This document shows, piece by piece, positions 16,872-26,090 of a DNA stretch of 64,000 nt (its first letter is position 1; each line of letters starts with the position of its first letter). The position numbers and the translations under genes were made by a program. Source of the DNA: Ruminococcus flavefaciens (GTDB lineage: Bacteria > Bacillota > Clostridia > Oscillospirales > Ruminococcaceae); the NCBI RefSeq assembly GCF_900119075.1, contig NZ_FPIP01000005.1, positions 62,001 to 126,000 on the forward strand, given 5' to 3'. The notes beneath the pieces were generated by a model. It searched no databases. It was not told the DNA's origin and saw nothing but the letters and a program-made list of their open reading frames with translations.

Positions 16872-17644
16872 TGGCTGTAGTATTTGAAAGACCAAAGTCA
16901 CTTATTGACGTTCCTACACATTACTGCCCCGGCTGCACACACGGTATAGTTCACAGAATACTCTGTGAGGTTATCGACGAAATGGGTATCGAGGGCGATA
17001 CTATCGGAGTATGTCCTGTTGGCTGCTCTGTTATGGCATATGATTACTTCAACTGTGATATGATCGAGGCTGCTCACGGACGTGCACCGGCTGTTGCAAC
17101 AGGCGTTAAGCGTACAAACCCTGATAAGTTTGTATTCACATATCAGGGCGACGGCGACCTTGCTGCTATCGGTACTGCCGAGACAGTTCACGTTGCTACA
17201 AGAGGCGAGAATATCGTCGTTATCTTCATCAACAACACTATCTACGGCATGACAGGCGGTCAGATGGCTCCTACAACTCTTCCCGGTCAGGTAACACAGA
17301 CCACACCTTTCGGAAGAAGCCCCGAGCTTGCAGGCTATCCTGTAAAGGTATGCGAGATGCTCTCAACACTGACAGGTACAGCTTATGCTGAGCGTGTTGC
17401 AGTTGACAGCGTTCCTCACATCAAGGCTGCAAAGAAGGCTATCCGCAAGGCATTCGAGAACCAGAAGGCAGGCAAGGGCTTCTCAATCGTAGAGGTTCTT
17501 TCAACTTGTCCTACAAACTGGGGACTTGCTCCTCTTGACGCTATCAAGAGACTTCAGGACGAAATGATACCATACTACCCGCTCGGCGTTTACAAGGACG
17601 TTGAAGAGGGCGTATTCCCAAAGACAGAAGGAGGTAACGAGTAA
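16871..17644 (+). CDS. 2-oxoacid:ferredoxin oxidoreductase, beta (TPP) subunit (KorB/VorA-like)
   Basis: A 257-residue thiamine-pyrophosphate subunit. It has HYCPGCTHGIVHR at the N-terminus, HGRAPAVATGVKR, and the TPP/Mg site GDGDLAAIG followed by NNTIYGMTGGQM. The start overlaps the alpha-subunit stop (TGATGG context), implying tight coupling and 1:1 synthesis. Codon choice is more biased (GCT, ATC, GTT) than in neighbours, which suggests high expression. Confidence 0.93.
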   Translation: MAVVFERPKSLIDVPTHYCPGCTHGIVHRILCEVIDEMGIEGDTIGVCPVGCSVMAYDYFNCDMIEAAHGRAPAVATGVKRTNPDKFVFTYQGDGDLAAIGTAETVHVATRGENIVVIFINNTIYGMTGGQMAPTTLPGQVTQTTPFGRSPELAGYPVKVCEMLSTLTGTAYAERVAVDSVPHIKAAKKAIRKAFENQKAGKGFSIVEVLSTCPTNWGLAPLDAIKRLQDEMIPYYPLGVYKDVEEGVFPKTEGGNE

Positions 17645-18177
17645 TGGCTACTACAGAGATCCTTCTCGCAGGCTTCGGCGGACAGGGTATCCTTTTCGCA
17701 GGAAAGATACTTGCATACTGCGGACTTATGGACAATAAGGAGCTCTCATGGCTCCCTTCATACGGTCCTGAGATGAGAGGCGGTACCTGCAACTGTTCAG
17801 TTACTATCTCCGATGATCCTATCGGTTCACCTCTCGTTGTTACACCACATCTTCTTATCGCTATGAACCAGCCTTCATTCGACAAGTTCGTAAGCTGTGT
17901 ACGTCCCGGCGGTAAGGTATTCTTCGACAGCACAATGATAGAGCCTGCTACAGACAGAACAGACATCGAGCTGTACGGTATCCCGTCACAGCAGATGGCT
18001 GACGACAACAACCTCAAGGGCGGCTCAAACATCATTCTTCTCGGCAAGCTCCTCAAGGAGACAAACATCTGCTCACTTGAGACGATGCAGAAGGCTATTG
18101 AGAAGGTAGTTCCGCCTAAAAAGGCAGCTCTTATCCCTAACAACTTCAAGGCTATCGAGCTTGGCATGAACGCATGA
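17644..18177 (+). CDS. 2-oxoacid:ferredoxin oxidoreductase, gamma subunit (KorC/VorC-like)
   Basis: A 177-residue subunit with the family N-terminus LLAGFGGQGILFAGKILA and PSYGPEMRGGTCNCSV. It completes the heterotetramer. The start overlaps the beta-subunit stop (TAATG). A strong hairpin terminator follows at once, so the unit ends here. In rumen cocci such enzymes are known to carboxylate acyl-CoA reductively for amino acid synthesis; use in this organism is inferred. Confidence 0.92.
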   Translation: MATTEILLAGFGGQGILFAGKILAYCGLMDNKELSWLPSYGPEMRGGTCNCSVTISDDPIGSPLVVTPHLLIAMNQPSFDKFVSCVRPGGKVFFDSTMIEPATDRTDIELYGIPSQQMADDNNLKGGSNIILLGKLLKETNICSLETMQKAIEKVVPPKKAALIPNNFKAIELGMNA

Positions 18178-18180
18178 TCA

Positions 18181-18215
18181 AAAACGTGAAGAAGCATTGC
18201 TTCTTCACGTTTTTT
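18181..18215 (+). terminator. Terminator of the oxidoreductase operon
   Basis: ACGTGAAGAAGC and GCTTCTTCACGT form a perfect 12-bp stem with a three-base loop, flanked by A and T runs. Its T run merges into a TTAG heptamer tract. Confidence 0.92.
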
Positions 18216-18518
18216 AGTTATTAGTGAGCAGTGATTAGTAGGGGACGGTGACTCCCTACAGTGTAGGGAGATGTCTGAAGGACAGAGGGTCGCGGCTTCT
18301 GTTGGAAGTCCTCGACGTCCCATGTAGGGGCGGCGTTCCGCCGCCCGTGCTTTGCACTGTAATAACAGCAGCAAATTTATCGCATATACATTGTAGGGGC
18401 GCACAGTGTGCGCCCATGTATTACGCGAAAAAAGATAACCAATTGTAGGGGGCGATGCCTACATCGCCCCGTGGAAATTATGTAGAATTGGCGGCTGATG
18501 GGGGCATCAGCCCCTACA
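18214..18518. repeat. Array of dispersed hairpin repeats
   Basis: No gene seen in 18216-18700. The array opens with 7-bp units TTAGTTA, TTAGTGA, GCAGTGA, TTAGTAG (18214-18241), then a GTGACTCCCT double hairpin (18248-18300) and four hairpins with different words: GGCGGCGTTCCGCCGCC (18323-18346 element), GCGCACAGTGTGCGC (18392-18415), GGGCGATG/CATCGCCC (18444-18470) and GGCTGATG/CATCAGCC (18493-18518). Each starts TGTAGGGG or ends CCCCTACA. Confidence 0.9.
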
Positions 18519-18543
18519 CATGGTTATTTAAAGCAAATACAAA

Positions 18544-18576
18544 AAATCCCCCGAGGCTGGTACTCTCGGGGGATTT
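18544..18576. terminator. Orphan terminator-like hairpin
   Basis: AAATCCCCCGAG and CTCGGGGGATTT form a 12-bp stem with a nine-base loop, at the end of the repeat array and with no gene directly next to it. It may stop read-through in either direction. Confidence 0.75.
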
Positions 18577-18700
18577 CCTTGCGTGAAGCAATACATAATT
18601 ACCTTAGAGGTTATATGTATTATAACACGTTAAATTAGATTTGTTAAGCGATTAGGGCTGCGTTTTATGCGGATGCCAAACAGTCGCCCGTACAGATTGA

Positions 18701-18729
18701 TTGACACATCTGATGCTATATGCTATAAT
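18701..18729 (+). promoter_or_regulatory. Sigma-A promoter of the alpha/beta hydrolase
   Basis: TTGACA (18701-18706), a 17-bp spacer and TATAAT (18724-18729): perfect consensus 62 bp before the ATG. Confidence 0.92.
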
Positions 18730-18791
18730 ATATACATTATGCTGCAAAAACGGCAAAAATAAGGATATGAGACATTAAGGAGAGAAAGACT

Positions 18792-19853
18792 ATGGGAGTT
18801 GTCAAGAAGATATTCAAGGTTATCGGCAGGATACTGCTGGTATTGCTGATACTTATACTGATATTTATTATCGTAAGCTTCTTTTATCAGAGATCCGCGC
18901 AGAAAAAGGACAGGGAGCTTCTTGAAAGGGACGGCTTCACTCACCTTTACGACGCAGGGGACTATAAAATGAACATAAACATCTACGGCGAGGGCAAAAA
19001 CAAGATAATCGTTATGCCCGGCAACGGCCATGCGGAGTTCACCGTGGATATGAAGAAATTCTCGGAGCATCTCAGCGACGATATAAGCCTTGTTGTCGTT
19101 ACACGTCCGGGCTACGGCGTTTGCGAGGAAACAGACCATGATGTTACGACTGAATACATAGTTGACAGCACACGCACTGCTTTGAAAAACGCAGGAGTTG
19201 AAGCTCCATACATACTTATGCCCCATTCTCTCAGCGGAATCTACGGCACCTACTGGGAGAACACCTATCCCGAGGAGGTATCGGGAGTTATCTTCCTTGA
19301 TTCCGTCAATGAAGCTTACCCCGAAGTGACCGAAGAGGAGATAAACGAGATGACTTCGGGCGTTCAGTTCCAGATCACTAAATTCCTGTACAAATCAGGC
19401 GTTTTAAGAGTTATTAGCGATATTACAAGCAAAGACAGCTCCGAAGAATACGCAAAGGACGCAAATGCTCTGTTTGCGCTGAATCCGCCTGCATTTTCAA
19501 AGTCTCATATCAGCGAGACGAAGAACTTCAACAGCAATATGAAAACAGCATGGGCTTCTATAAAGTCCAACGATATCCCGAAGATATACATCTCAACCAA
19601 TTACCAGACAATTGACGATATAAGGGACTACCTTATGTTCATGGACGGCGAGGTGGACGAAGCCAAGGCTCAGGAATGGTTCGAGGACGAAAAGTCCGAG
19701 AGAGAAACGGAATATCGTAATAACAGAAGCAAATACATTGAAAAGGTAGGCAACTGCAAGGAGATAAACATTGCAGGAAGTCATTTCATCTATGAGCAGA
19801 AGCCCGACGAGGTGGCAAAGGTCATCGAGGACTTTGTCAGCGGCATAAAGTAA
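18792..19853 (+). CDS. Membrane-anchored alpha/beta hydrolase
   Basis: A 353-residue protein with an N-terminal membrane segment (about residues 10-32, LVLLILILIFIIVSFFYQ) and an extracytoplasmic alpha/beta-hydrolase domain. The oxyanion region is PGNGHAE, the nucleophile elbow is PHSLSG with the Ser flanked as in HxSxG enzymes, and the last His may be in AGSHFIYEQ near the C-terminus. The substrate is unknown; an esterase or peptidase is possible. It is a single gene with its own strong promoter and terminator. Confidence 0.82.
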   Translation: MGVVKKIFKVIGRILLVLLILILIFIIVSFFYQRSAQKKDRELLERDGFTHLYDAGDYKMNINIYGEGKNKIIVMPGNGHAEFTVDMKKFSEHLSDDISLVVVTRPGYGVCEETDHDVTTEYIVDSTRTALKNAGVEAPYILMPHSLSGIYGTYWENTYPEEVSGVIFLDSVNEAYPEVTEEEINEMTSGVQFQITKFLYKSGVLRVISDITSKDSSEEYAKDANALFALNPPAFSKSHISETKNFNSNMKTAWASIKSNDIPKIYISTNYQTIDDIRDYLMFMDGEVDEAKAQEWFEDEKSERETEYRNNRSKYIEKVGNCKEINIAGSHFIYEQKPDEVAKVIEDFVSGIK

Positions 19854-19861
19854 AACAAAAA

Positions 19862-19886
19862 AGCTCCCGATTTTCGGGAGTTTTTT
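19862..19886 (+). terminator. Terminator of the alpha/beta hydrolase gene
   Basis: CTCCCGA, TTT, TCGGGAG followed by six T residues. A degenerate GCGCACAGT-type hairpin (19889-19912) follows. Confidence 0.9.
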
Positions 19887-19921
19887 GCAGGGGCGCACAG
19901 TTTGTGCTCCCTGTTTCTATG

Positions 19922-19951
19922 TTGACATAAAATGGCATTGTATGATATAAT
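19922..19951 (+). promoter_or_regulatory. Promoter of the CxxCxxCC protein gene
   Basis: TTGACA (19922-19927), an 18-bp spacer and TATAAT (19946-19951). Confidence 0.85.
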
Positions 19952-19980
19952 AGTTTAACAATAACGAGAGGGTGAAAGCT

Positions 19981-20466
19981 ATGCTCAAAAAGATACTCAG
20001 CGGCGAAGCCTGCGCAAAATGTCGGCTCTGCTGCATATTTGACCGCTATGACGTATGGGAAACTCCCGTGTTTACTGCGGAGCTCTGCGAAAAAATAAGA
20101 GCCTTCCGTCCCGATGTGCAGTTCATCACCAAGGACGGCGGCTACATATTCAGAGTAGGGGAGCTCAGGGGCGACGAGCTCTTCTCATGTCCTGCCCTTA
20201 CGGAAAACGGCTGTATGCTGGGGGACGAGAAGCCCTTTGACTGCCGTATATGGCCATACCGCATAATGGAAGTTGGCGGCAGACGTGCCATAACCTTTGC
20301 CTCTATATGCGAGGAGCTCTACCACAGACCGCTGTCGGAGCTTGTTGGACTGCTGAAAGAGGGGCTTGCGGACGTGATATTCGCCTATGCAGACCAGCAC
20401 CCCGAGATAGTGAAGCCCTACTATGAGGGCTATCCCGTGCTGATGTTCGAGAGAAAGCCGCTGTAA
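19981..20466 (+). CDS. YkgJ-type cysteine cluster protein
   Basis: A 161-residue protein of the CxxCxxCC (YkgJ) family, thought to bind zinc or iron. Visible are CAKCRLCC near the N-terminus, CPALTENGC and DCRIWPYRIM, the usual order of the cluster ligands. ATG 19981 is preferred over GTG 19972 because GAGAGGG lies about eight bases upstream of the former. Function is unknown in general. The gene stands alone between promoters and repeats. Confidence 0.85.
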   Translation: MLKKILSGEACAKCRLCCIFDRYDVWETPVFTAELCEKIRAFRPDVQFITKDGGYIFRVGELRGDELFSCPALTENGCMLGDEKPFDCRIWPYRIMEVGGRRAITFASICEELYHRPLSELVGLLKEGLADVIFAYADQHPEIVKPYYEGYPVLMFERKPL

Positions 20467-20495
20467 ACTTTGCGATGTAATTTGCTGAACCTATG

Positions 20496-20716
20496 AAAGG
20501 GATTCCAAAGGGACTGTGTTCCTTTGGCGGGGTTCTCCCCACACTGTGGGGAGTAACCCCGCAGTTACAAAGCGCTCCTAACAGGAGCGAGTACCCTCTG
20601 TCAGCTACGCTGACATCTCCCTGTACTACAGGGAGTCACCGCAAGAGGTGAATAAAAAAACAGTCCAGTGGACTGTTTTTTTTAGAGGAGACGCCCTGCA
20701 AGAGAGGGCGTCTCCT
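20496..20716. repeat. Composite repeat, copy 1, with a nested GTGACTCCCT element
   Basis: Starts AAAGGGATTCCAAAGGGAC and ends in GACGCC/GGCGTC arms, as do copies at 32279 and 63270. In this copy the middle is replaced by hairpins GGGGTT..AACCCC and by the GTGACTCCCT double hairpin (20593-20639) in reverse orientation. No gene is supported in 20467-20833. Confidence 0.85.
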
Positions 20717-20720
20717 AAAG

Positions 20721-20776
20721 GGCTGTCGAGGACGCCAGCCCCTACAAACGGGACGCCGAGGGCGGCGTCCCCTACA
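20721..20776. repeat. Two CCCCTACA-ended hairpins
   Basis: GGGCTG..CAGCCCCTACA (20720-20746) and GGGACGCC..GGCGTCCCCTACA (20750-20776): members of the dispersed hairpin family. Confidence 0.8.
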
Positions 20777-20833
20777 TATGTTTAGGCTCTGTCTTGATTT
20801 ACCGAGAAAAATCCGCAGTTTTTAATATCTGAA

Positions 20834-20866
20834 AAAGGGACATTCCCGTAACAGGAACGCCCCTTT
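20834..20866 (-). terminator. Probable terminator of the small helical protein gene
   Basis: On the minus strand AAAGGGGCGTTCC pairs with GGGAATGTCCCTTT with G-U pairs, followed by TTTTTC. Confidence 0.6.
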
Positions 20867-20870
20867 GCGA

Positions 20871-21065
20871 TCACTTCTTGATCTTGTCAACGATATCCTC
20901 AACCTTATCCTTGACCTTTGCGATGTTTTCCTTGGTAGCAACCTTGCTTATCATGTCCTTAGCCTTTTCAATGTTTTCTTTTGAAGCAAGCTTTTCGATC
21001 TTCTCGTCGGGAAGGTCGATGCCTGTTTTTTTCTCAACTGCTTCTACTGCTTTTTTGATCTCCAT
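20871..21065 (-). CDS. Small charged helical protein
   Basis: A 64-residue Lys/Glu-rich protein without cysteines or membrane segments. It contains an internal duplication, SKENIEKAKDMISKV followed by TKENIAKVKDKVEDI, predicted as amphipathic helices. AGAAGG lies about nine bases before the ATG and a hairpin follows the stop, so expression is plausible. The family was not recognised; antitoxin-like and stress-protein-like folds are possible but unsupported. Confidence 0.55.
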   Translation of the reverse strand: MEIKKAVEAVEKKTGIDLPDEKIEKLASKENIEKAKDMISKVATKENIAKVKDKVEDIVDKIKK

Positions 21066-21380
21066 AGGGGGATACCTTCTTTCGTATAAAATTTATATTT
21101 TTATTGTAGCACACTTTTTTCATAAATGCAATACTTTGAAATGACTTTTTACAGTATTTTATTTGTAAAGGCGGTATTATCCGCCCGAGAACATTAAGCT
21201 GCCGCCGCAGGCGGCAGCTTAATGTCTGATTATTGAAAAGTGCGCGAAAAATCGGCAATTGCAACTGCCGATTGACAAATTGTAAAGGCGGCTTGCTTGT
21301 GTGTAACCGCTCGGAATGATAAAATAAAACCATAGACCGAGGGACATTCCCCACGGAAAAAACATATGGAGGATACATAT
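21066..21380. other. Non-coding stretch with two perfect hairpins
   Basis: No gene seen. It contains GGCGG..CCGCC near 21169-21185, a perfect 16-bp stem (21191-21206 with 21210-21225, loop GCA) without a T run, and AATCGGCA/TGCCGATT (21250-21273). A weak promoter (TTGTGT, 17 bp, TAAAAT ending near 21325) may serve the next gene. Confidence 0.7.
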
Positions 21381-22343
21381 ATGATACTTGCAGACAAGAT
21401 AATCGAATTAAGAAAAAGACAGGGTATGTCACAGGAGGAGCTCGCCGAAAAGCTTGGCGTGAGCCGCCAGTCAGTATCCAAATGGGAGGGCGCACAGTCC
21501 ACTCCCGACCTTAACCGTATATTACAGCTATCGGAAATATTCGGAGTCACTACAGATACATTATTAAAGGACACCGAGGAGCTCTCCGCAGGCAATGCTC
21601 CCGTGCAGGAGAGCGCCGAGACCGAGCCGCCGCTCCGCAAGGTATCAATGGAGGAGGCAAACAGCTTTCTTACCGTAAATGAAAAGCGCTCAAAGCTGAC
21701 ATCTATCGGAGTATTTCTCTGTATAATCAGTGTAATACCGCTGATAGTTCTTGAAGAACTGACAGGCTTCAGCGACCTCATAGGTGTGCCGCTGATGTTC
21801 ATACTTATAGCCATAGCTGTAACGCTGTTCATCATCTCGGGAATGAAGATGAAGCCCTATCAATACCTTGAAAAAGAGGGTATTGACACAGAATACGGCG
21901 TTTCGGGCATGGTAAACGAGAAAAAGTCAAAGTATGAGCCAAAATTCACCCTCAGCATAATAACTGGCGTAGTTCTGTTCATACTGTCTTTCGTTCCTAC
22001 TATTATCATTGAATCGCTCATGGGCGAAACTGCTCTCACAGGAGCTCTCGAACCGTCATTTTTCTTAGGACTGATAGCTATTGGCGTAGGTGTCATTGTC
22101 CGTTCAAGCATAAGTATGAACGGCTACAGGAAGCTTCTTGAAGAGGACGGCTTTACCCGTGAGGAAAAGGCAAAAGGTCATGCGCCGAATCCTGCAATTA
22201 TAGTATACTGGTGCGTAGTTACAGCCCTGTACCTCTCCATTAGTTTCCTCACCAAAAGGTGGGACATGACATGGCTCATATGGGTGATAGCAGCAGTCCT
22301 CAATCCTGTAGTGGTTATACTTTTCCCGAATAAGAAGAAGTGA
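21381..22343 (+). CDS. XRE-family regulator with a membrane domain
   Basis: A 320-residue protein starting at ATG 21381, with GGAGG nine bases upstream; ATG 21366 overlaps that site. Residues 1-65 are a helix-turn-helix domain ([30 protein letters not shown]). After a charged linker there are four to six hydrophobic segments between about 105 and 315. Such XRE-membrane proteins are frequent in clostridia and are thought to couple envelope state to transcription. No partner gene is adjacent; the next gene is convergent. Confidence 0.85.
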   Translation: MILADKIIELRKRQGMSQEELAEKLGVSRQSVSKWEGAQSTPDLNRILQLSEIFGVTTDTLLKDTEELSAGNAPVQESAETEPPLRKVSMEEANSFLTVNEKRSKLTSIGVFLCIISVIPLIVLEELTGFSDLIGVPLMFILIAIAVTLFIISGMKMKPYQYLEKEGIDTEYGVSGMVNEKKSKYEPKFTLSIITGVVLFILSFVPTIIIESLMGETALTGALEPSFFLGLIAIGVGVIVRSSISMNGYRKLLEEDGFTREEKAKGHAPNPAIIVYWCVVTALYLSISFLTKRWDMTWLIWVIAAVLNPVVVILFPNKKK

Positions 22344-22358
22344 GAGGAGATTTGCGCT

Positions 22359-22883
22359 TTATATGCGCTTTTTAAGTCCCGACCTGTCAAGAGCCGCGCC
22401 TGCCGCTAAAAACAACACCGCGCTTGCTCCTACCTGTATGGCATAGAACGGAGTCTGTCCGAATGCCGCTATTATCGCCGCTTTATTGAAGCCGCCTGTC
22501 ATGAAGACTCCCTCATAAAGGCTGTAGCCAACTATGCAGGCCGCAAGTGACGGGATAATTCCCAGTATATTGCGTAGATTCAGTATCTTGTCCTTTTTGT
22601 TTGTGAAAAACAGAGCTGTGACTGCCTTTACAACTATAGTTGCAGGTATCCACACAGGAAAGCCTGTAAGTCCGTCCGCAAGAGCTCCGCCTATCATGCC
22701 TGCCGCAACTGCATAAGGTGCAGGCAGTAAACAAGCCGCAAGATATATGAAGCCGTCACCTGCGTGAGTATAGCCTGCTCCCGTAGGTACGTGGATATAC
22801 GCTGTAAATACGAAAATAAGCGCGGAAAACAGTCCTGTCAGCACTATTCTTCTGATTTTTGTATCCTGAGCTGTCCGAGTCAT
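22359..22883 (-). CDS. ECF-type transporter S component-like membrane protein
   Basis: A 174-residue protein with five to six membrane segments. It begins with a charged leader followed by LTGLFSALIFVFTAYIHVPTG and HAGDGFIYLAACLLP, features of ECF substrate-binding (S) components. VAAGMIGGALADGLTG is also typical. No ATPase or T component lies nearby, so it would use shared EcfA/EcfT. The substrate, probably a vitamin or small cofactor, cannot be named. ATG 22883 is used. Confidence 0.75.
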   Translation of the reverse strand: MTRTAQDTKIRRIVLTGLFSALIFVFTAYIHVPTGAGYTHAGDGFIYLAACLLPAPYAVAAGMIGGALADGLTGFPVWIPATIVVKAVTALFFTNKKDKILNLRNILGIIPSLAACIVGYSLYEGVFMTGGFNKAAIIAAFGQTPFYAIQVGASAVLFLAAGAALDRSGLKKRI

Positions 22884-22932
22884 TGATACCTGCTCCTTTA
22901 TCTACTAAATTCCTATGTTTTAGGTTGAACTT

Positions 22933-22961
22933 ATTATAGCATTAGATACGGCTTTTTTCAA
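22933..22961 (-). promoter_or_regulatory. Promoter of the ECF S component gene
   Basis: On the minus strand TTGAAA, a 17-bp spacer, TATAAT. The leader of about 45 nt has only a small CCTA/TAGG hairpin and no recognisable riboswitch. Confidence 0.88.
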
Positions 22962-23055
22962 GCGGTATCATGCACAATCTTTGTGAGCGTCAACCGATTT
23001 TTTGTAGTGCGGTTGACGTATAGGCGAAGGCTTTTACGGGATATAGTTTTTCTTT

Positions 23056-23352
23056 CGGGACGTCGAGTGACTCCCTGCTGTGCAGGGAGATGTCAGCGTA
23101 GCTGACAGAGGGTACGTGCAGCGGTTAGCTGCGGCGTCCCCTACAATTGGTCATTTGAAGATTTACGGATATCGAGGGGCGCTCGGAAAGCGCCCCTACA
23201 CGGGACGTCGAGGACGCCGTCCCCTACATATTTACGGCAATATAACAGGATTTGCGGACTGCCAAAGGCAGCCCTTACAGGTTGTACATTACAAAAAAAC
23301 GGGCGCACACTGTGCGCCCCTACTAATCACTATTCACTAATCACTAATAACT
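23056..23352. repeat. Hairpin repeat array ending in a heptamer tract
   Basis: No gene seen in 22962-23353. It contains a GTGACTCCCT double hairpin (23067-23113), several GGGACG..CGTCCCCTACA hairpins, a GGGCGC hairpin and a GCGCACACTGTGCGC hairpin, and ends with TAATCAC, TATTCAC, TAATCAC, TAATAAC (23324-23351), a 7-bp-period tract that mirrors the one at 18214. Confidence 0.85.
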
Positions 23353-23353
23353 G

Positions 23354-23382
23354 AAAAGGGCAGGCTCAAAGCCTGCCCTTTT
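23354..23382 (-). terminator. Terminator of the cellobiose phosphorylase gene
   Basis: AAAAGGGCAGGC and GCCTGCCCTTTT around a five-base loop, three bases after the stop codon; symmetrical enough to work on both strands. Confidence 0.92.
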
Positions 23383-23384
23383 TA

Positions 23385-25871
23385 TTAACCCATTATGATC
23401 TCAACTTCGTGTGTGCCGCCGCTGCATACAGGAATTACGCATCCCTCTACTGCCTTGCCGTCAACTGTCATAGACTTTACGCCCTTGCAAACGTGTGCAG
23501 GGTTCTTGACTGTGATGTTGAATGTTGCTCCGCGGAACTTACGAACTGCTGTGAAGCCGTCCCACTCGTGAGGAATGGAAGGATCTACCTTGAGTCCGTC
23601 GAATACAGGCTGTACGCCCAGAATGTACTGAGAAATAGCAACCATGTTCCATGCTGCTGTACCTGTCAGCCATGAGTTCTTGCCCTGACCGAAGTTCTTT
23701 GCGTCCTTACCGCCGATCATCTGACCGTATACGTAAGGCTCTGTCTTGTGTATATCAGATGTCTCCTCAGTGAATGCAGGAGCTATCTTGCTGTAGTACT
23801 CAAATGCCTTGTCACCGCGTCCTACATATGCCTCAGCACAGATTATCCATGCATTGTTGTGTGTGAAGATACCTGCGTTCTCCTTGTATCCGCCGGGATA
23901 TGTGGAGATCTCACCGTACTGTATATAGTACTTTGTGAATGCAGGGTTATTGAGAACGAGACCGAACTCGCAGTTGAGGTACTTGTCGATAGAGTTGAGA
24001 GTCTTGATGTCAGCTCCCTGATCCTTACCTATCTCGGACATAACTGCAAAGCCCTGCGGCTCGATGAATATCTTGCCCTCTTCGCACTCCTTGGAGCCCA
24101 TCTTCTCGCCGTTTGCGTCGTAAGCTCTGATGAACCAGTCGCCGTCGAATGCGGATTCCATAACGTTCTTCTTCATCTTGTCGATCTCAGCCTGAGCCTT
24201 TGCAGCTTCGTCAGCCTTGCCGAGATGCTGGAGAATGCCTACGAATGCAGGACCAGTGTATGTGAAGAGTGCTGCAACGAATGCGGACTCAGCTATCTTG
24301 GAGTAGCCGCCCTCTGCTGCAAACTTAGGATTGGTGTAGGTCTGGAAGGACTCACCGGGAGTATCTGAGAAGCATGAAAGGTTGATACAGTCGTTCCAGT
24401 CAGCTCTCATTGCAAGCGGGAGACCGTGAGGTCCGAGGTTGTTTACGATGTGATAGAAGGAAACGTTGAGGTGCTCGAGCATTGTGTGCTTGCCGTTCGG
24501 ATCATCGTCGAAAGGAACGTTAGCGTCGAGAATGCCCCAGTCGCCTGTCTCCTTGATATAAGCTGCAACAGAAAGTATCATCCAGAGCGGATCGTCTGAG
24601 AAGTCGCCGCCGATATCAGCGTTGCCCTTCTTTGTAAGTGGCTGGTACTGGTGATAGCAGCCGCCGTCTGAAAGCTGTGTTGAAGCGATGTCGATAAGTC
24701 TCTCTCTTGCACGCTCAGGTATCTGGTGTACAAAGCCGAGGATATCCTGATTGGAGTCACGGAAGCCCATTCCGCGTCCGATACCGCTCTCGAAGTAAGA
24801 AGCGGAACGTGAAAGATTGAATGTTACCATACACTGATACTGGTTCCAGATGTTTACCATTCTGTTTACCTTGTCATCAGGTGTGTTTACATTGAAGATA
24901 GAAAGGAGCTCTTCCCATGTATTGCGGAGCTCTTCAAGACCTGCTGCTACCTTCTCGGGAGTGTTGTACTTCTCGATCATAGCATAAGCCTTTTCCTTGT
25001 TGAGTACCCATGTCTCTCTTGTGAGGAGATTTGCAGGCTTTTCAGAAGCGAACTTCTTGTCCTGTGGGTTCTCAGCATAGCCGAGGATATAGATGAGAGT
25101 CTTGGACTCGCCGGGAGCGAGAGTTACCTTCTTGTAGTGTGAAGCTACAGGTGACCAGCCGTCTGCAAATGAGTTTGCAGGCTTGTCAGCCTTTACTGTC
25201 TCAGGGTTGTCCCAGCCGTTGTAGATGCTTCCGAGGAAGGAATCACGGTCTGTGTCGTAGCCGTCGATAGTATCGTTTACAGTATAGAAAGCGTAGTGGT
25301 TACGTCTGTCTCTGTACTCTGTTACGTGGTAGATAGTTGAACCCTCTATCTCAACACGTCCTGTGGAGAAGTTTCTCTGGAAGTTTGTGCAGTCGTCCTG
25401 AGCGTCCCAGAGACACCATTCAGCGATAGAGAAGATAGAGAAGCTCTTTGTCTCGTTGCTCTCGTTTGTGAGAACGACCTGCTGAACTTCACCGTCGTAG
25501 TTCTGAGGAACGAAGAATGTTACCTCAGCCTTGAGTCCGTTCTTCTTGCCTGTGATAACGGTATAGCCCATACCGTGACGGCACTCATAGAAATCGAGAG
25601 CTGTCTTTACAGGAGACCAGCCGGGGTTCCAGATAGTACCGTTGTCGTTGATATAGAAATAACGTCCGCCCATATCGAGAGGCACGTTGTTGTAGCGGTA
25701 ACGAGTGATACGTCTGAGGCGTGCGTCCTTATAGAAGCAGTAGCCGCCTGCTGTATTAGAGATAAGTGAGAAAAATCCCTGATTGCCGAGATAGTTTATC
25801 CACGGATAGGGAGTCTTAGGGGAATTGATAACATATTCCTTCCTTGCGTCGTCAAAAAATCCGAACTTCAT
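23385..25871 (-). CDS. cbpA: Cellobiose phosphorylase (GH94)
   Basis: An 828-residue cytoplasmic enzyme that splits cellobiose with phosphate into glucose 1-phosphate and glucose, saving ATP in cellulose users. The N-terminus [35 protein letters not shown] and the catalytic-acid region [11 protein letters not shown] are characteristic of GH94 cellobiose phosphorylases rather than chitobiose or cellodextrin enzymes, though a cellodextrin preference cannot be fully excluded. AAGGAG precedes the ATG. A consensus promoter lies upstream and a mutarotase-like gene is next on the same strand. Confidence 0.93.
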   Translation of the reverse strand: MKFGFFDDARKEYVINSPKTPYPWINYLGNQGFFSLISNTAGGYCFYKDARLRRITRYRYNNVPLDMGGRYFYINDNGTIWNPGWSPVKTALDFYECRHGMGYTVITGKKNGLKAEVTFFVPQNYDGEVQQVVLTNESNETKSFSIFSIAEWCLWDAQDDCTNFQRNFSTGRVEIEGSTIYHVTEYRDRRNHYAFYTVNDTIDGYDTDRDSFLGSIYNGWDNPETVKADKPANSFADGWSPVASHYKKVTLAPGESKTLIYILGYAENPQDKKFASEKPANLLTRETWVLNKEKAYAMIEKYNTPEKVAAGLEELRNTWEELLSIFNVNTPDDKVNRMVNIWNQYQCMVTFNLSRSASYFESGIGRGMGFRDSNQDILGFVHQIPERARERLIDIASTQLSDGGCYHQYQPLTKKGNADIGGDFSDDPLWMILSVAAYIKETGDWGILDANVPFDDDPNGKHTMLEHLNVSFYHIVNNLGPHGLPLAMRADWNDCINLSCFSDTPGESFQTYTNPKFAAEGGYSKIAESAFVAALFTYTGPAFVGILQHLGKADEAAKAQAEIDKMKKNVMESAFDGDWFIRAYDANGEKMGSKECEEGKIFIEPQGFAVMSEIGKDQGADIKTLNSIDKYLNCEFGLVLNNPAFTKYYIQYGEISTYPGGYKENAGIFTHNNAWIICAEAYVGRGDKAFEYYSKIAPAFTEETSDIHKTEPYVYGQMIGGKDAKNFGQGKNSWLTGTAAWNMVAISQYILGVQPVFDGLKVDPSIPHEWDGFTAVRKFRGATFNITVKNPAHVCKGVKSMTVDGKAVEGCVIPVCSGGTHEVEIIMG

Positions 25872-25926
25872 AATTATACTCCTTTATTTTTGGTGACAAA
25901 AGCGGCATAAAAACCGCATTTGTATT

Positions 25927-25955
25927 ATTATACCATATATTTGCATATAATACAA
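25927..25955 (-). promoter_or_regulatory. Promoter of cellobiose phosphorylase
   Basis: On the minus strand TTGTAT, a 17-bp spacer, TATAAT. The transcript leader can form a small GCGG/CCGC hairpin. Confidence 0.8.
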
Positions 25956-26090
25956 TAGATTAAGCAAAAATTGCGTTGTATTTTTTTCAAGTCCTTTTTT
26001 GTGCACATTGTCCTACTTTTATGTCTGTTTTTAGAGAACCCTGTGGACAGACAGAAGCATTTTCGGCGCGAGACATCACAGCTGAAAAAA

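Noticed and set aside
14720-18177. Oxidoreductase as a pyruvate:ferredoxin enzyme
   Set aside because: Four separate subunits with a KorA/VorB-like alpha N-terminus fit 2-oxoglutarate or branched 2-oxoacid enzymes better.
22884-22932. Possible riboswitch before the ECF S component
   Set aside because: The leader is only about 45 nt with one four-base-pair hairpin; no known aptamer pattern was seen.
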